Shown here: one piece after another, positions 32,722-43,876 of the stretch | Layout: every line of letters starts with the position of its first letter | Numbering within the stretch: position 1 is the first letter of the stretch | Assembly: GCF_900104065.1 (NCBI RefSeq) | Contig: NZ_FNLC01000001.1 | Location: forward strand, 124,001 to 188,000 | Direction: 5' to 3' | Source of the DNA: Natronobacterium texcoconense | GTDB taxonomy: Archaea > Halobacteriota > Halobacteria > Halobacteriales > Natrialbaceae | Length of the DNA: 64,000 bases | Made by a program: the position numbers and the translations under genes | Notes under the pieces: model-generated | The model's input: the letters and a program-made list of their open reading frames with translations, nothing else | Database searches by the model: none | What the model was told of the DNA's origin: nothing

Positions 32722-33330
32722 TTAGCGTGCGGCAGCCGCGACGCGCTCTTTCTCCTCTTTCTGACTGACGGCGTACGTCTGGACGTCGTAGTTGGCCGCG
32801 CCGATGAGCTGGCTCGCGATCGCTTCCTCGACGGACGTGGCCGTCTTGAACGAGTCGTTGTGAACGCCTTCGGCCAGGAACTTCAGTGCCTGGTCGACTC
32901 GGCGCTGTGGGGCGACGTCGACGGCCTTCGGGACGGAGATGCCACCGTACTTCAGGCGGACGGTCTCCTCTCGAGGTGCCGCGTTCTCGACGGCGGTCAC
33001 GAGCACCTGGATCGGATTGTCCTCGGTGCGCTCGTGGATGATGTCGAAGGCGTCACGGACGTAGTTGAGCGTCTTCTGCTTCTTGCCCGTGTTCTCCTCG
33101 GTCTGCATCAGACGGTTGATGAAGCGCTCGACGATCGAGATCTGGGACTTCTTGAACTGCTTGCTGGCGTGTCGGCCAGCGGTGTGTGCGACCGGCGTCA
33201 CCGTGATGTAACGCTCGGTCGAAGGGTCCGAATACTCGATCTCGCCGATCTCCCACTCGCCGAAGAGGTCCGCCGAGACGTCCGCACCGCCCGCGGGGGC
33301 GTCCGGGTCCGGCTGATCTTCTGCCGACAT
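32722..33330 (-). CDS. rpsG: 30S ribosomal protein S7 (uS7)
   Basis: A 202-residue archaeal uS7 with the acidic haloarchaeal N-terminal extension (about 25 residues). The core has RHASKQFKKSQISIVERFINRLM, TLNYVRDAFDIIHERTEDNPIQVLV, GGISVPKAVDVAPQRRVDQAL and a basic C-terminus with SQKEEKERVAAAAR. It binds 16S rRNA 3' major domain near the decoding site. It starts two bases after the rpsL stop and is co-transcribed with it. In many archaea aEF-2 follows directly; here other genes and the island intervene. Confidence 0.97.
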   Translation of the reverse strand: MSAEDQPDPDAPAGGADVSADLFGEWEIGEIEYSDPSTERYITVTPVAHTAGRHASKQFKKSQISIVERFINRLMQTEENTGKKQKTLNYVRDAFDIIHERTEDNPIQVLVTAVENAAPREETVRLKYGGISVPKAVDVAPQRRVDQALKFLAEGVHNDSFKTATSVEEAIASQLIGAANYDVQTYAVSQKEEKERVAAAAR

Positions 33331-33332
33331 GG

Positions 33333-33761
33333 TTATCGCACCGGCTTCTCCGCGTTTCCGCGAACGAGTTCCTTCAGCGCGACGCCGTTGACCTTGTCGA
33401 CCTTGTAGTTGACACCGGAGAGGTCACCCATCGCACGACCCTTCGCCCCACCGATACCGGCGATGGTCACTTCGTCGTGCTCGTCGATGAACGAGATGGC
33501 ACCGTCACCGGGACAGAACGCGGTGACCTGCTTCCCGTTCTTGATCAGCTGCACTCGAACGCACTTTCGGATCGCCGAGTTAGGCTGCTTTGCTTCGATG
33601 CCGACTTTCTCGAGTACGATACCTCGACCCTGTGGTGCGCCCTCGAGCGGGTCGGACTTCTCGCGAAGCCCACGGGCGCGGCGCGCGTAGTCAGAGTCGG
33701 ACCACCGCTGGTTCTGGCGGTCCTTCTTGAGCTTGCGCGCGGCGTATTTGCCGTTTGCCAT
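33333..33761 (-). CDS. rpsL: 30S ribosomal protein S12 (uS12)
   Basis: A 142-residue archaeal uS12. The start at 33761 ([16 protein letters not shown]) gives the usual length; the longer frame is a shadow of the upstream oxidase gene. Conserved decoding-centre loops are [20 protein letters not shown] and [20 protein letters not shown] promoter-like CTTAAG lies about 25-30 bases upstream, consistent with transcription independent of the RNA polymerase genes. It forms an operon with rpsG. Confidence 0.97.
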   Translation of the reverse strand: MANGKYAARKLKKDRQNQRWSDSDYARRARGLREKSDPLEGAPQGRGIVLEKVGIEAKQPNSAIRKCVRVQLIKNGKQVTAFCPGDGAISFIDEHDEVTIAGIGGAKGRAMGDLSGVNYKVDKVNGVALKELVRGNAEKPVR

Positions 33762-33940
33762 AGGAGCCGCTATCCGTCGGAGCCACTTAAGCGACCCGTT
33801 TCGAATCGGCGTTACGGCTCGAGAGCGCTCGAGGTACCCCGCTCGAGGGATCTGAGCGCGTTTCACGAATCGAGTTACGGCCGGAGAATCGGTTAGCGTC
33901 CCTCGGAAACCGAGAGGTTTCCGAACGCGGGGAGACCGTC

Positions 33941-35143
33941 TCAGCCCGTACGTTCGACCAACAGCGACCGATCGAGGTCTCCAACGGAGTCGCGTCCGGA
34001 GAGCCCCATCGTCAGGTCCAGATCCGCGAGGAAGTTCCGACAGACCTCCCGGACGCCGTCCTCGCCGTCGATCGCGAGCCCGTAGGCGTACGGTCGTCCG
34101 AGAAGGACCATCTCCGCACCGAGTGCCAGCGTGACGACGGCGTCCGCGCCGCGCCTGATCCCGCTGTCGAACAGTACCGGCGCGTCGCCGTACCCCTCCG
34201 ACTCGAGGTGATCCACTACCCGCGGCAGCGCCTCGATCGCCGGCAGCGCGTTGTCGACCTGTCGCCCGCCGTGGTTCGAGACGATCACGCCGTCCGCACC
34301 CGACTCGAGCGCCAGTACCGCATCCTCGTGGTGGACGATTCCCTTCACCAGGATCGGGAGGTCCGTCAGTCCGGCGAGCCACTCGAGGTCGTCCCATGTG
34401 AGCGAGGCGTCGCCGAAGACGTCGACGAACTGCATGACGGCGCTGTCCTGGTTCTCCTGGGGGTCGCCGCCGACCAGATCCTCGAAGACGGGGTCGGTGA
34501 AGTAGTTGCCGACGCCCTCGCCGTCGAGGAAGGGGAGATAAGCCTGTTCGACGTCGCGTTCCCGCCAGCTGATGACGGGCGTGTCGACGGTGACGACGAG
34601 CGCGTCGTACCCCGCGTCCTCGGCACGCTCGACGAAGCTCTGCGTCAGGTCGCGGTTCGAACTCCAGTATAACTGGAACCAGGCGGGCTCGTCGCCGACG
34701 GCTTCGGCCACGTCCTCGAGCGGGTCCGTCGCGGCCGTACTCTGGACGAACGGCAGCCCGAGGTCGGCGGCGGCCCGCGCTGCTCCCGTCTCTGCCTCCT
34801 CGTGGAGGATCGACTGGACGCCGATCGGTGCGAGGCCGACCGGTGCCTCGTACGTCTCGCCGAATAACTCGACCGAGAGGTCCCGGTCCTCGACCCCCTG
34901 TAACATCCGGGGAACGATCCGCCACTTCGAGAACGCCTCGCGGTTCTCGCGTTCGGTCCGTTCGGCGCCCGCACTACCGGCGACGTAAGCGTAGGCTTCG
35001 GGCTCGAGTGTCTCGCGTGCTTCGGCCTCGAGGTCTTCGAACCGTGGCGGTAGCGTCGGCGTTCTATCGGCCAGCATCCCCTCGGTATAGACTTCTACCA
35101 GCCGTTCGCGACCGTACGACGGCGAGTTCGCGTCGTTGCTCAT
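33941..35143 (-). CDS. FMN-dependent alpha-hydroxy-acid oxidase (lactate oxidase/monooxygenase-like)
   Basis: A 400-residue TIM-barrel flavoenzyme. Motifs are [21 protein letters not shown] (N-terminal FMN contact), [70 protein letters not shown] (the His of the SNHGGRQ motif is the catalytic base) and [16 protein letters not shown]. It oxidises L-lactate or a related 2-hydroxy acid. The insertion loop ([18 protein letters not shown]) resembles lactate 2-monooxygenases. It sits between nusA and rpsL in the polymerase/ribosomal cluster, with spacers of 241 and 179 bases, so it has its own promoter. Confidence 0.92.
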   Translation of the reverse strand: MSNDANSPSYGRERLVEVYTEGMLADRTPTLPPRFEDLEAEARETLEPEAYAYVAGSAGAERTERENREAFSKWRIVPRMLQGVEDRDLSVELFGETYEAPVGLAPIGVQSILHEEAETGAARAAADLGLPFVQSTAATDPLEDVAEAVGDEPAWFQLYWSSNRDLTQSFVERAEDAGYDALVVTVDTPVISWRERDVEQAYLPFLDGEGVGNYFTDPVFEDLVGGDPQENQDSAVMQFVDVFGDASLTWDDLEWLAGLTDLPILVKGIVHHEDAVLALESGADGVIVSNHGGRQVDNALPAIEALPRVVDHLESEGYGDAPVLFDSGIRRGADAVVTLALGAEMVLLGRPYAYGLAIDGEDGVREVCRNFLADLDLTMGLSGRDSVGDLDRSLLVERTG

Positions 35144-35384
35144 GAGCCCGGGATTCGAAACCCGGCGGAAAATAGGTTGTGGTGAGTTACCACGCAGCTC
35201 GTTTGGTTACACGAGCCGAACGTCGTCCACGCTAAAGGGGTGTATTGTTCCGATAACGAAGCACAGGGAATTCGAGCGTATCAGTACGACCTGTTGTTGA
35301 CGAGGTACTTCTGTGAACATCACGACACCGATGTAGCCGACGGTGAATAGTCGATATCGTTCCGTCGGACACGACCGAGGATGG

Positions 35385-35813
35385 CTAAATCAACTGGATG
35401 TCGTCGATCCCGAAGTGCCGATCGACCAGCCGCCGGGCCGCGTCGATCGTCCGGCCGTTCGAACCGATCGCGACACCGCGGTCCTCCTGGGCGACCTCGA
35501 CGTAGGCGACCGTGTCCTCGTTCTCGCTGATCGTGACGTTGTACACTGCGGCGGGCGCGAGGGTGTTCGCGACGAATGTCTCGGGGTCGTCGGCCCCTTC
35601 CACGAGTCGAACCGGCATACCGACCCGTTCCTCGAACCGTGAGACGGTTCGCCCACCGGGACCGATCGCCTCGCCGATACGGTCGTTTTCGACGACGATC
35701 AGCAGGCGGTTCTCGCTCTCGCCAGTGACGATGCAATCCCGACCGTTTACCCCCGTCACGTCTTCGAACGCGGCGAGGTACTGGCGGGTGTCGTCGTCGA
35801 GCGTGACACCCAT
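35385..35813 (-). CDS. nusA: archaeal NusA-like transcription factor (two KH domains)
   Basis: A 142-residue protein of two KH domains, the short archaeal NusA form without the S1 and N-terminal domains. KH1 contains IGEAIGPGGRTVSRFEERVG (GxxG loop) and KH2 contains GVAIGSNGRTIDAARRLVDRHFG. It binds RNA and is thought to help transcription termination or elongation. It starts three bases after the rpoA2 stop, the conserved archaeal arrangement. Confidence 0.95.
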   Translation of the reverse strand: MGVTLDDDTRQYLAAFEDVTGVNGRDCIVTGESENRLLIVVENDRIGEAIGPGGRTVSRFEERVGMPVRLVEGADDPETFVANTLAPAAVYNVTISENEDTVAYVEVAQEDRGVAIGSNGRTIDAARRLVDRHFGIDDIQLI

Positions 35814-35816
35814 CTA

Positions 35817-37022
35817 TTAGTCGGCCTGACCGCCGGCATCGCCGCCGGAATTGATCGATCCCATCCGCAGATCCACGTCGCCCGTTCCGAGCTTGATCGG
35901 TTTGCCGACGATGACGTTCTCGGTGACGCCGTGCAGTTCGTCGACCTCGCCGTGGATCGCAGCGTTGAGCAGGTGGTTGACCGTCACCTCGAACGCCGCA
36001 CGCGCGAGGACGGACTCCTTCGAACCCGAGATACCGTGGCGACCAATCGACTCGATCTCGCCGCGGTTGGTCATGATGTCTGCGACCAACATCAGGTGCC
36101 GGACGTTGACGTCGTCCAGACCCTGCTCTGCGAGCGTGTTGTTCGTCTCCTCGATGATCGCCTCACGAGCGGCCTCGATGCCGAGGTTGTGGTGGATCTC
36201 GTGGATGTTGTTACACGTGGTCCGGGAGGCGTCGACGCCCTCGATATCGAGTACGTCGCCGAAAGCCGATCCTTCAGTGTAGAGGACGAACTCCTCGCTG
36301 CCGTCGTCCATCTCTTCCCGTCGAATGACGACGCGGGAGATGTCCTCGATCCCCTTGAACGTGATGTCGCGCAGTTCCTCGACGAGCTGGAGCAAGTCGC
36401 GATAGGACGGTTCCTCGGGGCCAAACTGGATCTCGGTTCCCTGCTGGACCGTCTCCACGCCAAGCGAGTCCTCGATGATCTCGGCGACTTCCTCCGGTTC
36501 GATCATCCGCTCCTCTAAGGTGTCCTCGTTGAGCGAGATCTGAACGCGCATGTCCGCGACGTTCGTCGAGACGTCACCCAGCGCGAGGATCTTCGTCGCC
36601 TCGATGTTCCAGACGACCTCGTGGGCCTTCTCGCGCTCGGTGGCGTACTCGTCCTCGAGGTGGACCGTCATCATCGGCGTGTCCGGGGTCTTCCGGGCGT
36701 CGACCAGCTCGATCAGCCGCGGCAGCCCCTGGGTCACGTCAATCTCTGCGACCCCCGCGTAGTGGAACGTGTTCATCGTCAGCTGCGTTCCCGGCTCCCC
36801 GATGGACTGGGCCGAGACGGTGCCGACGGGGTCGAGCGGTTCGACGCGCGTATCGACGTAGCGCGTCTCGACGGCCTTCGCGAGTTCGTCAGCGTCTTCG
36901 ACGGTCGCGTCCTCGCGGCCCTCGAGTTCCTCGTAGACCTTGTCCTTGAGTCGCCGTGGGAGGTCGGCGTCCTCGACGACTGCGATCGTGTCGTCGTCGA
37001 CGTCGTACTCGACTTCAGTCAT
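35817..37022 (-). CDS. rpoA2: RNA polymerase subunit A'' (Rpo1C)
   Basis: A 401-residue subunit equivalent to the C-terminal part of Rpb1. The trigger-loop/bridge region [32 protein letters not shown] is intact. Later segments such as [26 protein letters not shown] and the C-terminal [14 protein letters not shown] are typical. It overlaps rpoA1 by eight bases, the split found in all archaea. It forms the active-site cleft with A' and B. Confidence 0.98.
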   Translation of the reverse strand: MTEVEYDVDDDTIAVVEDADLPRRLKDKVYEELEGREDATVEDADELAKAVETRYVDTRVEPLDPVGTVSAQSIGEPGTQLTMNTFHYAGVAEIDVTQGLPRLIELVDARKTPDTPMMTVHLEDEYATEREKAHEVVWNIEATKILALGDVSTNVADMRVQISLNEDTLEERMIEPEEVAEIIEDSLGVETVQQGTEIQFGPEEPSYRDLLQLVEELRDITFKGIEDISRVVIRREEMDDGSEEFVLYTEGSAFGDVLDIEGVDASRTTCNNIHEIHHNLGIEAAREAIIEETNNTLAEQGLDDVNVRHLMLVADIMTNRGEIESIGRHGISGSKESVLARAAFEVTVNHLLNAAIHGEVDELHGVTENVIVGKPIKLGTGDVDLRMGSINSGGDAGGQAD

Positions 37023-39942
37023 CGGAGGTCACCTCCGGTCCGTCGACGGAGAGACGATCGTCCGCATGCTCCGAGAGGTTCGTCGGTCGCGGCCTCGAGC
37101 CGAGGAACTCCTGTTTGTCCTCTTCGGAGTCGAACTCGGAGTCGAGCACGCGGTCGGCGATCTGTGCGACGTCGATATCGTTGTCCTCGCCGGAGGAAAC
37201 CTTCACGGGCGAGGTGCCGTCTTCGCCGAACTCAAACTGGACGATGGTGTCCGACGTGTCGCGGACGGTGCCGTCGTACTGGGTCTCGAGTTCGGAGAGG
37301 GCGTTGATCAGTCGGCGCTGCAGATACCCGGACTTGGAGGTACGGACTGCAGTGTCGACCAGCCCCTCGCGGCCGCCCATCGCGTGGAAGAAGAATTCCC
37401 GTGGGGTAAGGCCCGAGGTGTAGGAGTTCTCGACGAACCCGTGTGCCTCCGCGGAGAGGTCGTTCTCCGCGTAGTGGCTGAGCGTCCGGTTCTCGTAGCC
37501 GCGGTTGATTCGCTCGCCTCGAACTGCCTGCTGGCCGACACAGCCGGCCATCTGGGTCAGGTTCAGCATCGACCCACGCGCACCGGACTCGGCCATGACG
37601 ACCGCCGGGTTGTCGTCGGTGAAGTGTTCGTCCGCGATGTTCCCGGCGTTGTCACGCGCACGCGAGAGCGTCTGCATGATCTTCATCTCGAGGGTCTCGT
37701 CGATCGTTCGGCCCGGCAGGGACTCGAGTTCGTTCCGTTCGTAGGCCTCGATGAGTTCTTCGACGCGGTCGTAAGCGTCGTCGATCGTCTCGTTGATGCG
37801 GGCCTGTGCTTCCTCGGGGATGGTCTCGTCGTCGATGCCGATCGAGAACCCGAAGTGCATGATCGAGCGCATCGCGAGCGTCGAGACCTCGTTGATGAAG
37901 ATCCGGGCGCGGGTCTTGCCGTAGATCTTCGTGATGGTGTCGACGATTTCTCCGCCGAACTCGCCGACTTCGTCCTCGGCGATGGTGCCCTCGATCAGCT
38001 GGCCGTCTTCGATGACGACCTTCTCGCCGACGGTGCCCGTGAACTCGAGGTTGAGGTCGTCGGGCAGCAGCTCCGAGAAGACGTCGTAGCCGGTCCAGAA
38101 CGGCTTGTCCTCGTCGTCGATGCCGCTGGGTTCGGGCAGTTCGTCGATGCGGGTTGCCCGAAGTAGGTCCAGCGCCTGGGTCTCGTTGAACCGTGGATTG
38201 TCGTGGGTCAGCAGGTAGGTGCCGGAGATGTGGTCCTGGATTGCGCCGATGATGTTCTCACCGAACCGTGGCGAGAGGATCTGTTCTTGCACGCGCATGA
38301 GGACGCGGGCCTCGGCGCGGGCCTCCTCGTTCTGGAGGGCGTGCATGTTCATCTCGTCGCCGTCGAAGTCGGCGTTGTACGGCGGGCAGACGACGGTGTT
38401 CAGCCGGAACGTCTTGTACGGCATGACCACGACCTCGTGGGCCATGATCGACATCCGGTGCAGCGACGGCTGGCGGTTGAAGATGACGATGTCGCCGTCG
38501 ATGAGATGGCGGTTGACCTCCCAGCCGGCTTCGACCTTCTCCGCGAGCTGTTCGCAGTTCTTCTCGGTCACCTTCAGTCGGCGACCGTCCGGTCGGCGGA
38601 CGTAGTTCGCACCGGGGTGACCCTCGGGGCCGTTGGAGACGAACCGGCGGGCCTTCTCTACGTTGCGCTCGGTGACGTTCATCGTCTGGGTCATCTCCTT
38701 GGCCACGCGGTCCGGGACGCCGACCTCGTTGAGCGAGAGTGTCGGGTCCGGCGAGATGACGGTACGTGCCGAGAAGTTCACGCGCTTCCCGGACAGCGAG
38801 CCACGGAAACGACCCTCCTTCCCCTTGAGACGCTGTGAAAGGGTCTTCAGCGGGCGACCGGAGCGGTGTCGCGCCGGCGGCGTTCCCGAAATCTCGTTGT
38901 CCATGAAGGTGGTGACGTGGTACTGCAGCAGTTCCCAGAGGTCCTCGATGATCAGCTGTGGCGCGCCGGCCTCACGATTCTCCATGAACCGCTGGTTGAT
39001 CCGGATGATGTCGACCAGCTTGTGGGTGAGGTCGTCCTCGCTGCGCTGGCCGTTGTCCAGCGTGATCGACGGCCGCGCCGTCACGGGCGGTACCGGCAGC
39101 ACGGTTAGGATCATCCACTCGGGCCGGGAGCGTTCGGGGTTGATGCCGAGCACCTCGATGTCCTTGTCCGGAATGTTTTCGAACCAGTCCCGGATATCGC
39201 TCGGCATCAGCTTGTTCGTGTCCTCCTCCGTGAGGTCGATGTCCAGAGCTTTCTCGATGGCCTTGCGCTGGCTCTCGCGGGGTCGGAACGAGCCCGAGAG
39301 GATTTCGTTGACCCGGCTGAGGTCGATGTCGGTCTCCTCGGCGAGTTCGTCCGGCGACATCCGCTCGGCGTCTTCGGCCTGGCCCTGCATCGCGGCGGCG
39401 ATGCGCTGGGAGTACTCGCTCGTGAGCACCTGCTGGACCTCGTAGTACGTCGTCGGCTTTTCGTGGTCGATGTCGTACTGAATCTCGCCACAGAACGGAC
39501 AGCGGTCCTTCTTGCGTGCCTGCCGGATCGCGGCCTTGGTGACGTCGTTCAGGTCGCGACTGAGCTTCCGGGCCTCGTCGATCTGGCCGTGGAACTCCTC
39601 GCGTTCGTCTTCGGTCAACAGCAGCCGGGAACACTCCCGACAGGTTCCCCGAAGCAGCCGCCGAATGAGCTTCGTGAAGCCGACGTGGATCACCGGCGCG
39701 GCCAGTTCGATGTGACCGAAGTGGCCGTTACACGACCCCGAGTGCTTCCCGCAGGTCTTGCACTCGAGGCCGGGGTCGATGACCCCGAGCCGCGGATCCA
39801 TCAGCCCCATGTCGATGGGGAAGCCGTCGTCGTCGTAGGTGTCCGCGGTGATGATCTTCGTCGCGCTCATCTCCCGGTACTCCTCGGGCTCCATGAGCCC
39901 GAAGTTGATCGCTCCGATGTCTTTGGGTGTGGTGTTTCGCAT
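37015..39942 (-). CDS. rpoA1: RNA polymerase subunit A' (Rpo1N)
   Basis: A 975-residue subunit, the catalytic N-terminal part of Rpb1. The clamp zinc ribbon is [21 protein letters not shown] second zinc site is made by CRECSRL and CPFCGEI. The catalytic metal loop is [13 protein letters not shown], with three aspartates binding Mg2+. Rudder and lid regions surround [20 protein letters not shown]. An acidic insertion typical of halophiles follows residue 170. The start at 39942 follows the rpoB1 stop by six bases. Confidence 0.98.
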   Translation of the reverse strand: MRNTTPKDIGAINFGLMEPEEYREMSATKIITADTYDDDGFPIDMGLMDPRLGVIDPGLECKTCGKHSGSCNGHFGHIELAAPVIHVGFTKLIRRLLRGTCRECSRLLLTEDEREEFHGQIDEARKLSRDLNDVTKAAIRQARKKDRCPFCGEIQYDIDHEKPTTYYEVQQVLTSEYSQRIAAAMQGQAEDAERMSPDELAEETDIDLSRVNEILSGSFRPRESQRKAIEKALDIDLTEEDTNKLMPSDIRDWFENIPDKDIEVLGINPERSRPEWMILTVLPVPPVTARPSITLDNGQRSEDDLTHKLVDIIRINQRFMENREAGAPQLIIEDLWELLQYHVTTFMDNEISGTPPARHRSGRPLKTLSQRLKGKEGRFRGSLSGKRVNFSARTVISPDPTLSLNEVGVPDRVAKEMTQTMNVTERNVEKARRFVSNGPEGHPGANYVRRPDGRRLKVTEKNCEQLAEKVEAGWEVNRHLIDGDIVIFNRQPSLHRMSIMAHEVVVMPYKTFRLNTVVCPPYNADFDGDEMNMHALQNEEARAEARVLMRVQEQILSPRFGENIIGAIQDHISGTYLLTHDNPRFNETQALDLLRATRIDELPEPSGIDDEDKPFWTGYDVFSELLPDDLNLEFTGTVGEKVVIEDGQLIEGTIAEDEVGEFGGEIVDTITKIYGKTRARIFINEVSTLAMRSIMHFGFSIGIDDETIPEEAQARINETIDDAYDRVEELIEAYERNELESLPGRTIDETLEMKIMQTLSRARDNAGNIADEHFTDDNPAVVMAESGARGSMLNLTQMAGCVGQQAVRGERINRGYENRTLSHYAENDLSAEAHGFVENSYTSGLTPREFFFHAMGGREGLVDTAVRTSKSGYLQRRLINALSELETQYDGTVRDTSDTIVQFEFGEDGTSPVKVSSGEDNDIDVAQIADRVLDSEFDSEEDKQEFLGSRPRPTNLSEHADDRLSVDGPEVTSDD

Positions 39943-39948
39943 TGTGGG

Positions 39949-41778
39949 TTAGACGGCGTCCTCCAGTTCCAGTCGCGGTGCGATACCGAGGGCCTTCATC
40001 TCGTCGAGCAAGAGCTTGAACGCGTAGCTCATCTCGATCTCGTGGATGTCGGTCTCCTCGTCACAGTTCGGACAGTAGACCCGCCGTTGTTCGACGTTCT
40101 CGACCGCACTCATCCCACACTGTGCACAGATCGGGATGTACTCGCGGTCGGACTCGTCCAGCAGTCGTTCTTTCAGCGTCATCGCCGCACCGTGGCCGAT
40201 GAAGACGTCCCGCTCCATCTCCCCGATACGGAGACCGCCCTCGCGGGCACGACCCTCGGTGGGCTGGCGGGTAAGCACCTGCACGGGCCCGCGAGAACGG
40301 GCGTGCAGCTTGTTCGAGACCATGTGGTAGAGCTTCTGGTAGAAAATGATCCCGACGAAAATCTCGGCCTCGATCTTCTCGCCCGTGATGCCGGAGTACA
40401 TCGTCTCCTTGCCCGCGGAGTCGAAGCCGGCCTCCTCGAGCCCTTCGCGAAGCGCGGACTCGTCTTCGCCGAGGAACGGCGTCCCGTCGACGCGCCGTCC
40501 CTCCATCGCGCCGAGTTTACCGCCGATCATCTCGAGGATGTGTCCGACGGTCATTCGCGAGGGCAGCGCGTGTGGGTTCAGCACGAGGTCGGGGACGACT
40601 CCGTCCTCGGTAAACGGCATGTCCTCCTGTGGCGCGAGGTGGCCGACGACCCCCTTCTGGCCGTGTCGCGACGCGAACTTGTCTCCGAGTTCGGGGATCC
40701 GTTCGTCACGAACGGAGACCTTCGAGAGCTTCGAGCCGTCCTCTCCTTCCATCAGCGTGACGGTGTCGACGACGCCCGATTCGCCGGAGCGCATCGTGAC
40801 GGAGGTCTCGCGTCGCTTCTGGGGTGAGAGACCGCCCATGTCGTCGGGCTCCTCGAGGAATCGTGGCGGGCTCGTCTTCCCGAGCAGCACGGAGTTCTCG
40901 TCGACTCTCGTCTCGGGGTTGACGAGGCCGTCCTCGTCGAGGTGGGAGTAGGCTTCCTCGCCGCGTGCTCCGCGAACGTCCTGGGAAGGAATCTCGAAGC
41001 GGTCCTCCTGGCCGCCGGGGTAGCGGCGTTCCTCGCCCTCGTAGGTCCGGAAGAAGTGCGAGCGGGCGAGTGCGCGTTCGACGCTGGCCTTGTTCATGAC
41101 CAGGGCGTCCTCGATGTTGAACCCCTCGTAGCTCATTACGGCGACGACGAAATTCTGGGCTGCAGGTCGGTCGTCGAAGCCGATCTGCTCGGTCGTCTGG
41201 GTCTTGACCATCGAGAGCTGCGGGTAGTGCAGCAGGTGCTGGCGCGTGTCCGGGCGAATGCGGTAGTTCGCGCTGGGCAGTCCCAGCGACTGCTTGATCA
41301 TCCCCGCACCCATCGTAATACGCGGACTGGCGTTGTGCTCGGGGTAGGGGATCATCCCCGCACCGATCCCGAAGATCAGCTGCGGGTCGATCTCGAGGTG
41401 TGTGTGGTCCTCGGTGAGGTCGTCTTCGTCGACGGCGACGAGGATGTCCTCTTCCTCCTCGGCGTCGATGAACTCGACGTAGCCGTGGTCGACGAGGTCC
41501 TCGAACTCGAGGTCGTCGTCCTGCAGTGCCTCGATCTCTTCCTGAGAGATGCGGGGCTCGCCGTCCTCGACGACCAGCAGCGGTCGCCGGGCACGGCCCG
41601 CGTCGGCGTTGATGATCACTTCCCGCGTGCGATCCTTGACGGAGACGTTCACCATCTCGCTGACGTCGCCGATCCGTCGCGCTTCGCGGATCTGTTCTGC
41701 AAGCTCGTGGGGGTTCGGATGGGTGCCCACGAGCGACCCGTTGACGTATACCTTGGCTTCTCGTTGTTGGCTACTCAT
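39949..41778 (-). CDS. rpoB1: RNA polymerase subunit B' (Rpo2C)
   Basis: A 609-residue subunit equivalent to the C-terminal half of Rpb2. It contains [19 protein letters not shown] (including the ED that binds Mg2+ with A'), [17 protein letters not shown], the hybrid-binding [20 protein letters not shown], and the C-terminal zinc ribbon [22 protein letters not shown]. Separation of B into B'' and B' is characteristic of haloarchaea and some methanogens. Three bases separate it from rpoB2. Confidence 0.98.
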   Translation of the reverse strand: MSSQQREAKVYVNGSLVGTHPNPHELAEQIREARRIGDVSEMVNVSVKDRTREVIINADAGRARRPLLVVEDGEPRISQEEIEALQDDDLEFEDLVDHGYVEFIDAEEEEDILVAVDEDDLTEDHTHLEIDPQLIFGIGAGMIPYPEHNASPRITMGAGMIKQSLGLPSANYRIRPDTRQHLLHYPQLSMVKTQTTEQIGFDDRPAAQNFVVAVMSYEGFNIEDALVMNKASVERALARSHFFRTYEGEERRYPGGQEDRFEIPSQDVRGARGEEAYSHLDEDGLVNPETRVDENSVLLGKTSPPRFLEEPDDMGGLSPQKRRETSVTMRSGESGVVDTVTLMEGEDGSKLSKVSVRDERIPELGDKFASRHGQKGVVGHLAPQEDMPFTEDGVVPDLVLNPHALPSRMTVGHILEMIGGKLGAMEGRRVDGTPFLGEDESALREGLEEAGFDSAGKETMYSGITGEKIEAEIFVGIIFYQKLYHMVSNKLHARSRGPVQVLTRQPTEGRAREGGLRIGEMERDVFIGHGAAMTLKERLLDESDREYIPICAQCGMSAVENVEQRRVYCPNCDEETDIHEIEMSYAFKLLLDEMKALGIAPRLELEDAV

Positions 41779-41781
41779 TGT

Positions 41782-43359
41782 TTAGTCGTCTGCCGGCGTC
41801 GTTCGTTCGATTCCCTCGATACCCGGAATGCCCTCGACGCCCATCGAGGCCAGTTCACGCTTGAGCGCCTGTTCGTCCTCGATGTTCTGTGAGAGCTCCA
41901 TCGCCTGCGCGAAGTTCTTCACCAGGCCACAGTTCGGTCCCTCGGGCGTCTCGGAGGGACAGATGCGACCCCACTGGGTCGCGTGCAGGTCCCGTGCCTC
42001 GAAGTGCGGTTGCGAGCGCGACAGCGGCGAGCGCAGCCGCCGGAGGTGCGAGAGAACGCCCATGAAGTCCGTCCGGTCGACAAGCTGGCTCACACCGGAG
42101 CGGCCGCCGACCCAGTTACCCGTCGCGATCGGGTGCTCGAGTCGCTCGGTCAGGACGTCCGAGCGGACGACCGTCGAGACCGAGAGGTTCCGGTTTCGCA
42201 TGTTCGCGCGCTCGAGCTGGTACTTCACGTCCCGGGCCAGCTTGTTGAGTGCGGTCCGGAACAGGTCTCTCATCAGGTCGCCGCTGACCTTCAGGCGCTT
42301 GTTGGCGTAGTGGTCCTTGTCGTCGGACTCGCGTCGACCCAGCGCGAGTTCGAAACAGGCTTCGGCCATCCGACAGAGGTAGTGGGCCTTGTTGATCCGG
42401 ACGTCCTCTTCGTCGACACCCTCCTCGTGGAGGTGCGGCAGGAGATAGCGGTCGATGACGTAGTTGGCTCGCTTGAGCTGGTAGTTTTTCCCCTGGCCCG
42501 AGGCGACGCGTTTCCCGAGTGCCTCGATCGCTTCTTCCTCGGTCTGGACGTCCGCCTCCTCCAGATTCTCGAGCATGTACTTGACGACCTCGGGGTCGTT
42601 CGAGACCTTGTGGACGATCTCCTCGTCGCTCTCGAGGCCCAGCGCACGCACGAGCGTGACGAAGTTGATCGATCCCGACACCGAGGGGAACGATACTTCG
42701 AGCAGTCCGTCGCGGGTTCGCTCACACAGCACCAGTGCGCGGTAGCCACGGCGCTGCGAGAAGGTCTTTGCGACCTGAATCTCGTCGCCGTACTTGGTGT
42801 CGTACTCCGCGAGGATCTTGTTCGGCGCGAGGTCCTCGCTGGTCATCAGCACGCGCTCGGAGCCGTTGACGATGAAGTAGCCGCCCGGGTCGGCTGGGTC
42901 TTCACCGATCTCGATCAGTTCCTCGTCGGAGAAGCCGGCGATGTTACACTTGTCGGAGCCGACCATGATCGGCATCCGGCCGATCTTCGTCTCCGTGGAG
43001 TCGACGACCCGCTGGTCGCCCTCCTCACCCTTGACGATCGACATCTCCATGAAGACCGGCGCGGAGTAGGTGATGTTACGAAGCCGGGCTTCCTGCGGAT
43101 AGAGCAGTTCCTCCGAGCCGTCGGCCTCCCGAACCCGGGGCGTGACGACGCGAACGTCGCCGAGTTCGACGTGTACTGGCTCCTCGCCTTCCTTGTCGCC
43201 GATGTCCGTATCGATCGTCTCCTTCTCGTCGACGACCTCCTGCATCCCCCGGTTGAGGAAGGCGTTGAACGAGCGATAGTGATGTTCGGCGAGCCGTTCC
43301 CTCGAGAAGTATTCGCGCGAAATGTCCCGTCGTTTGTCTCGGTCGAGTTCAATTGCCAT
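41782..43359 (-). CDS. rpoB2: RNA polymerase subunit B'' (Rpo2N)
   Basis: A 525-residue subunit corresponding to the N-terminal half of Rpb2 (protrusion and lobe). Recognisable segments are FIVNGSERVLMTSEDLAPN, the fork region TGNWVGGRSGVSQLVDRTDFMG with SHLRRLRSPLSRSQPHFEARDLH, and WGRICPSETPEGPNCGLVKN, all part of the Rpb2 core. The ATG at 43359 directly abuts the rpoH stop. Confidence 0.98.
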   Translation of the reverse strand: MAIELDRDKRRDISREYFSRERLAEHHYRSFNAFLNRGMQEVVDEKETIDTDIGDKEGEEPVHVELGDVRVVTPRVREADGSEELLYPQEARLRNITYSAPVFMEMSIVKGEEGDQRVVDSTETKIGRMPIMVGSDKCNIAGFSDEELIEIGEDPADPGGYFIVNGSERVLMTSEDLAPNKILAEYDTKYGDEIQVAKTFSQRRGYRALVLCERTRDGLLEVSFPSVSGSINFVTLVRALGLESDEEIVHKVSNDPEVVKYMLENLEEADVQTEEEAIEALGKRVASGQGKNYQLKRANYVIDRYLLPHLHEEGVDEEDVRINKAHYLCRMAEACFELALGRRESDDKDHYANKRLKVSGDLMRDLFRTALNKLARDVKYQLERANMRNRNLSVSTVVRSDVLTERLEHPIATGNWVGGRSGVSQLVDRTDFMGVLSHLRRLRSPLSRSQPHFEARDLHATQWGRICPSETPEGPNCGLVKNFAQAMELSQNIEDEQALKRELASMGVEGIPGIEGIERTTPADD

Positions 43360-43587
43360 TTATTCCACCACGAGTCGGTATACGACTGCCTGGTCGGTTG
43401 TTCGTGAATCCCGAACGATCTTGATGACGTCGCCGACCTCTGCCTCGTCCGGCAGGGCAGCGTCGTTGCGTTTGATCTTCGGTAGGTCTGTACGGTCGAT
43501 GTCGTACTCGGCGAGCACCTCCTCGAGTGTCTCCTCCTCGAGGACGGTGTGGTCCGGCACGAGTTCGTGTTGGCTTACGTCTACCAT
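43360..43587 (-). CDS. rpoH: RNA polymerase subunit H (Rpo5)
   Basis: A 75-residue archaeal Rpb5 C-terminal domain homologue: [22 protein letters not shown] at the start and [27 protein letters not shown] with the conserved DPI/GDVIKI-type ending. First gene of the polymerase operon rpoH-B2-B1-A1-A2-nusA. Its promoter should lie in the 289-bp spacer to the divergent deacylase gene, where a GTTAAATGG element (about 43667-43675, minus strand) is a candidate. Confidence 0.96.
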   Translation of the reverse strand: MVDVSQHELVPDHTVLEEETLEEVLAEYDIDRTDLPKIKRNDAALPDEAEVGDVIKIVRDSRTTDQAVVYRLVVE

Positions 43588-43876
43588 GTTGTTGTGATGT
43601 GCGTGTGGGCTATCGGGAGAGAAGCGGCTGTCACGAGATACTACAGCCAGATAACGGTGGGAACCATTTAACGGTTACTAAATCGCACGAAAAGCACAGC
43701 TAACCGGCCTGGCGAACCTGACCGGAGGGAACGATCACACGTGTCAATAGCCAGTTCTCGGTTAAATTCCTTGGGGTAGTGAGAGTCGTCACCAATCGTG
43801 CTGTGTGTCGGCGTGACACGTTACGGCCGGGAGTTGCCGGCAAAGTCTTCAGAACGCTCCTTCCGGAACTCCAATC

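Noticed and set aside
36940-43407. Several long open frames (up to 474 codons) antisense to rpoA1, rpoB1 and rpoB2
   Set aside because: High GC3 makes long antisense frames common; the sense strand encodes recognisable polymerase subunits and the antisense frames have no motifs.
43680-43790. Possible tRNA in the rpoH upstream spacer (GGTTAAATTCC)
   Set aside because: No acceptor stem or anticodon arm can be folded around it.
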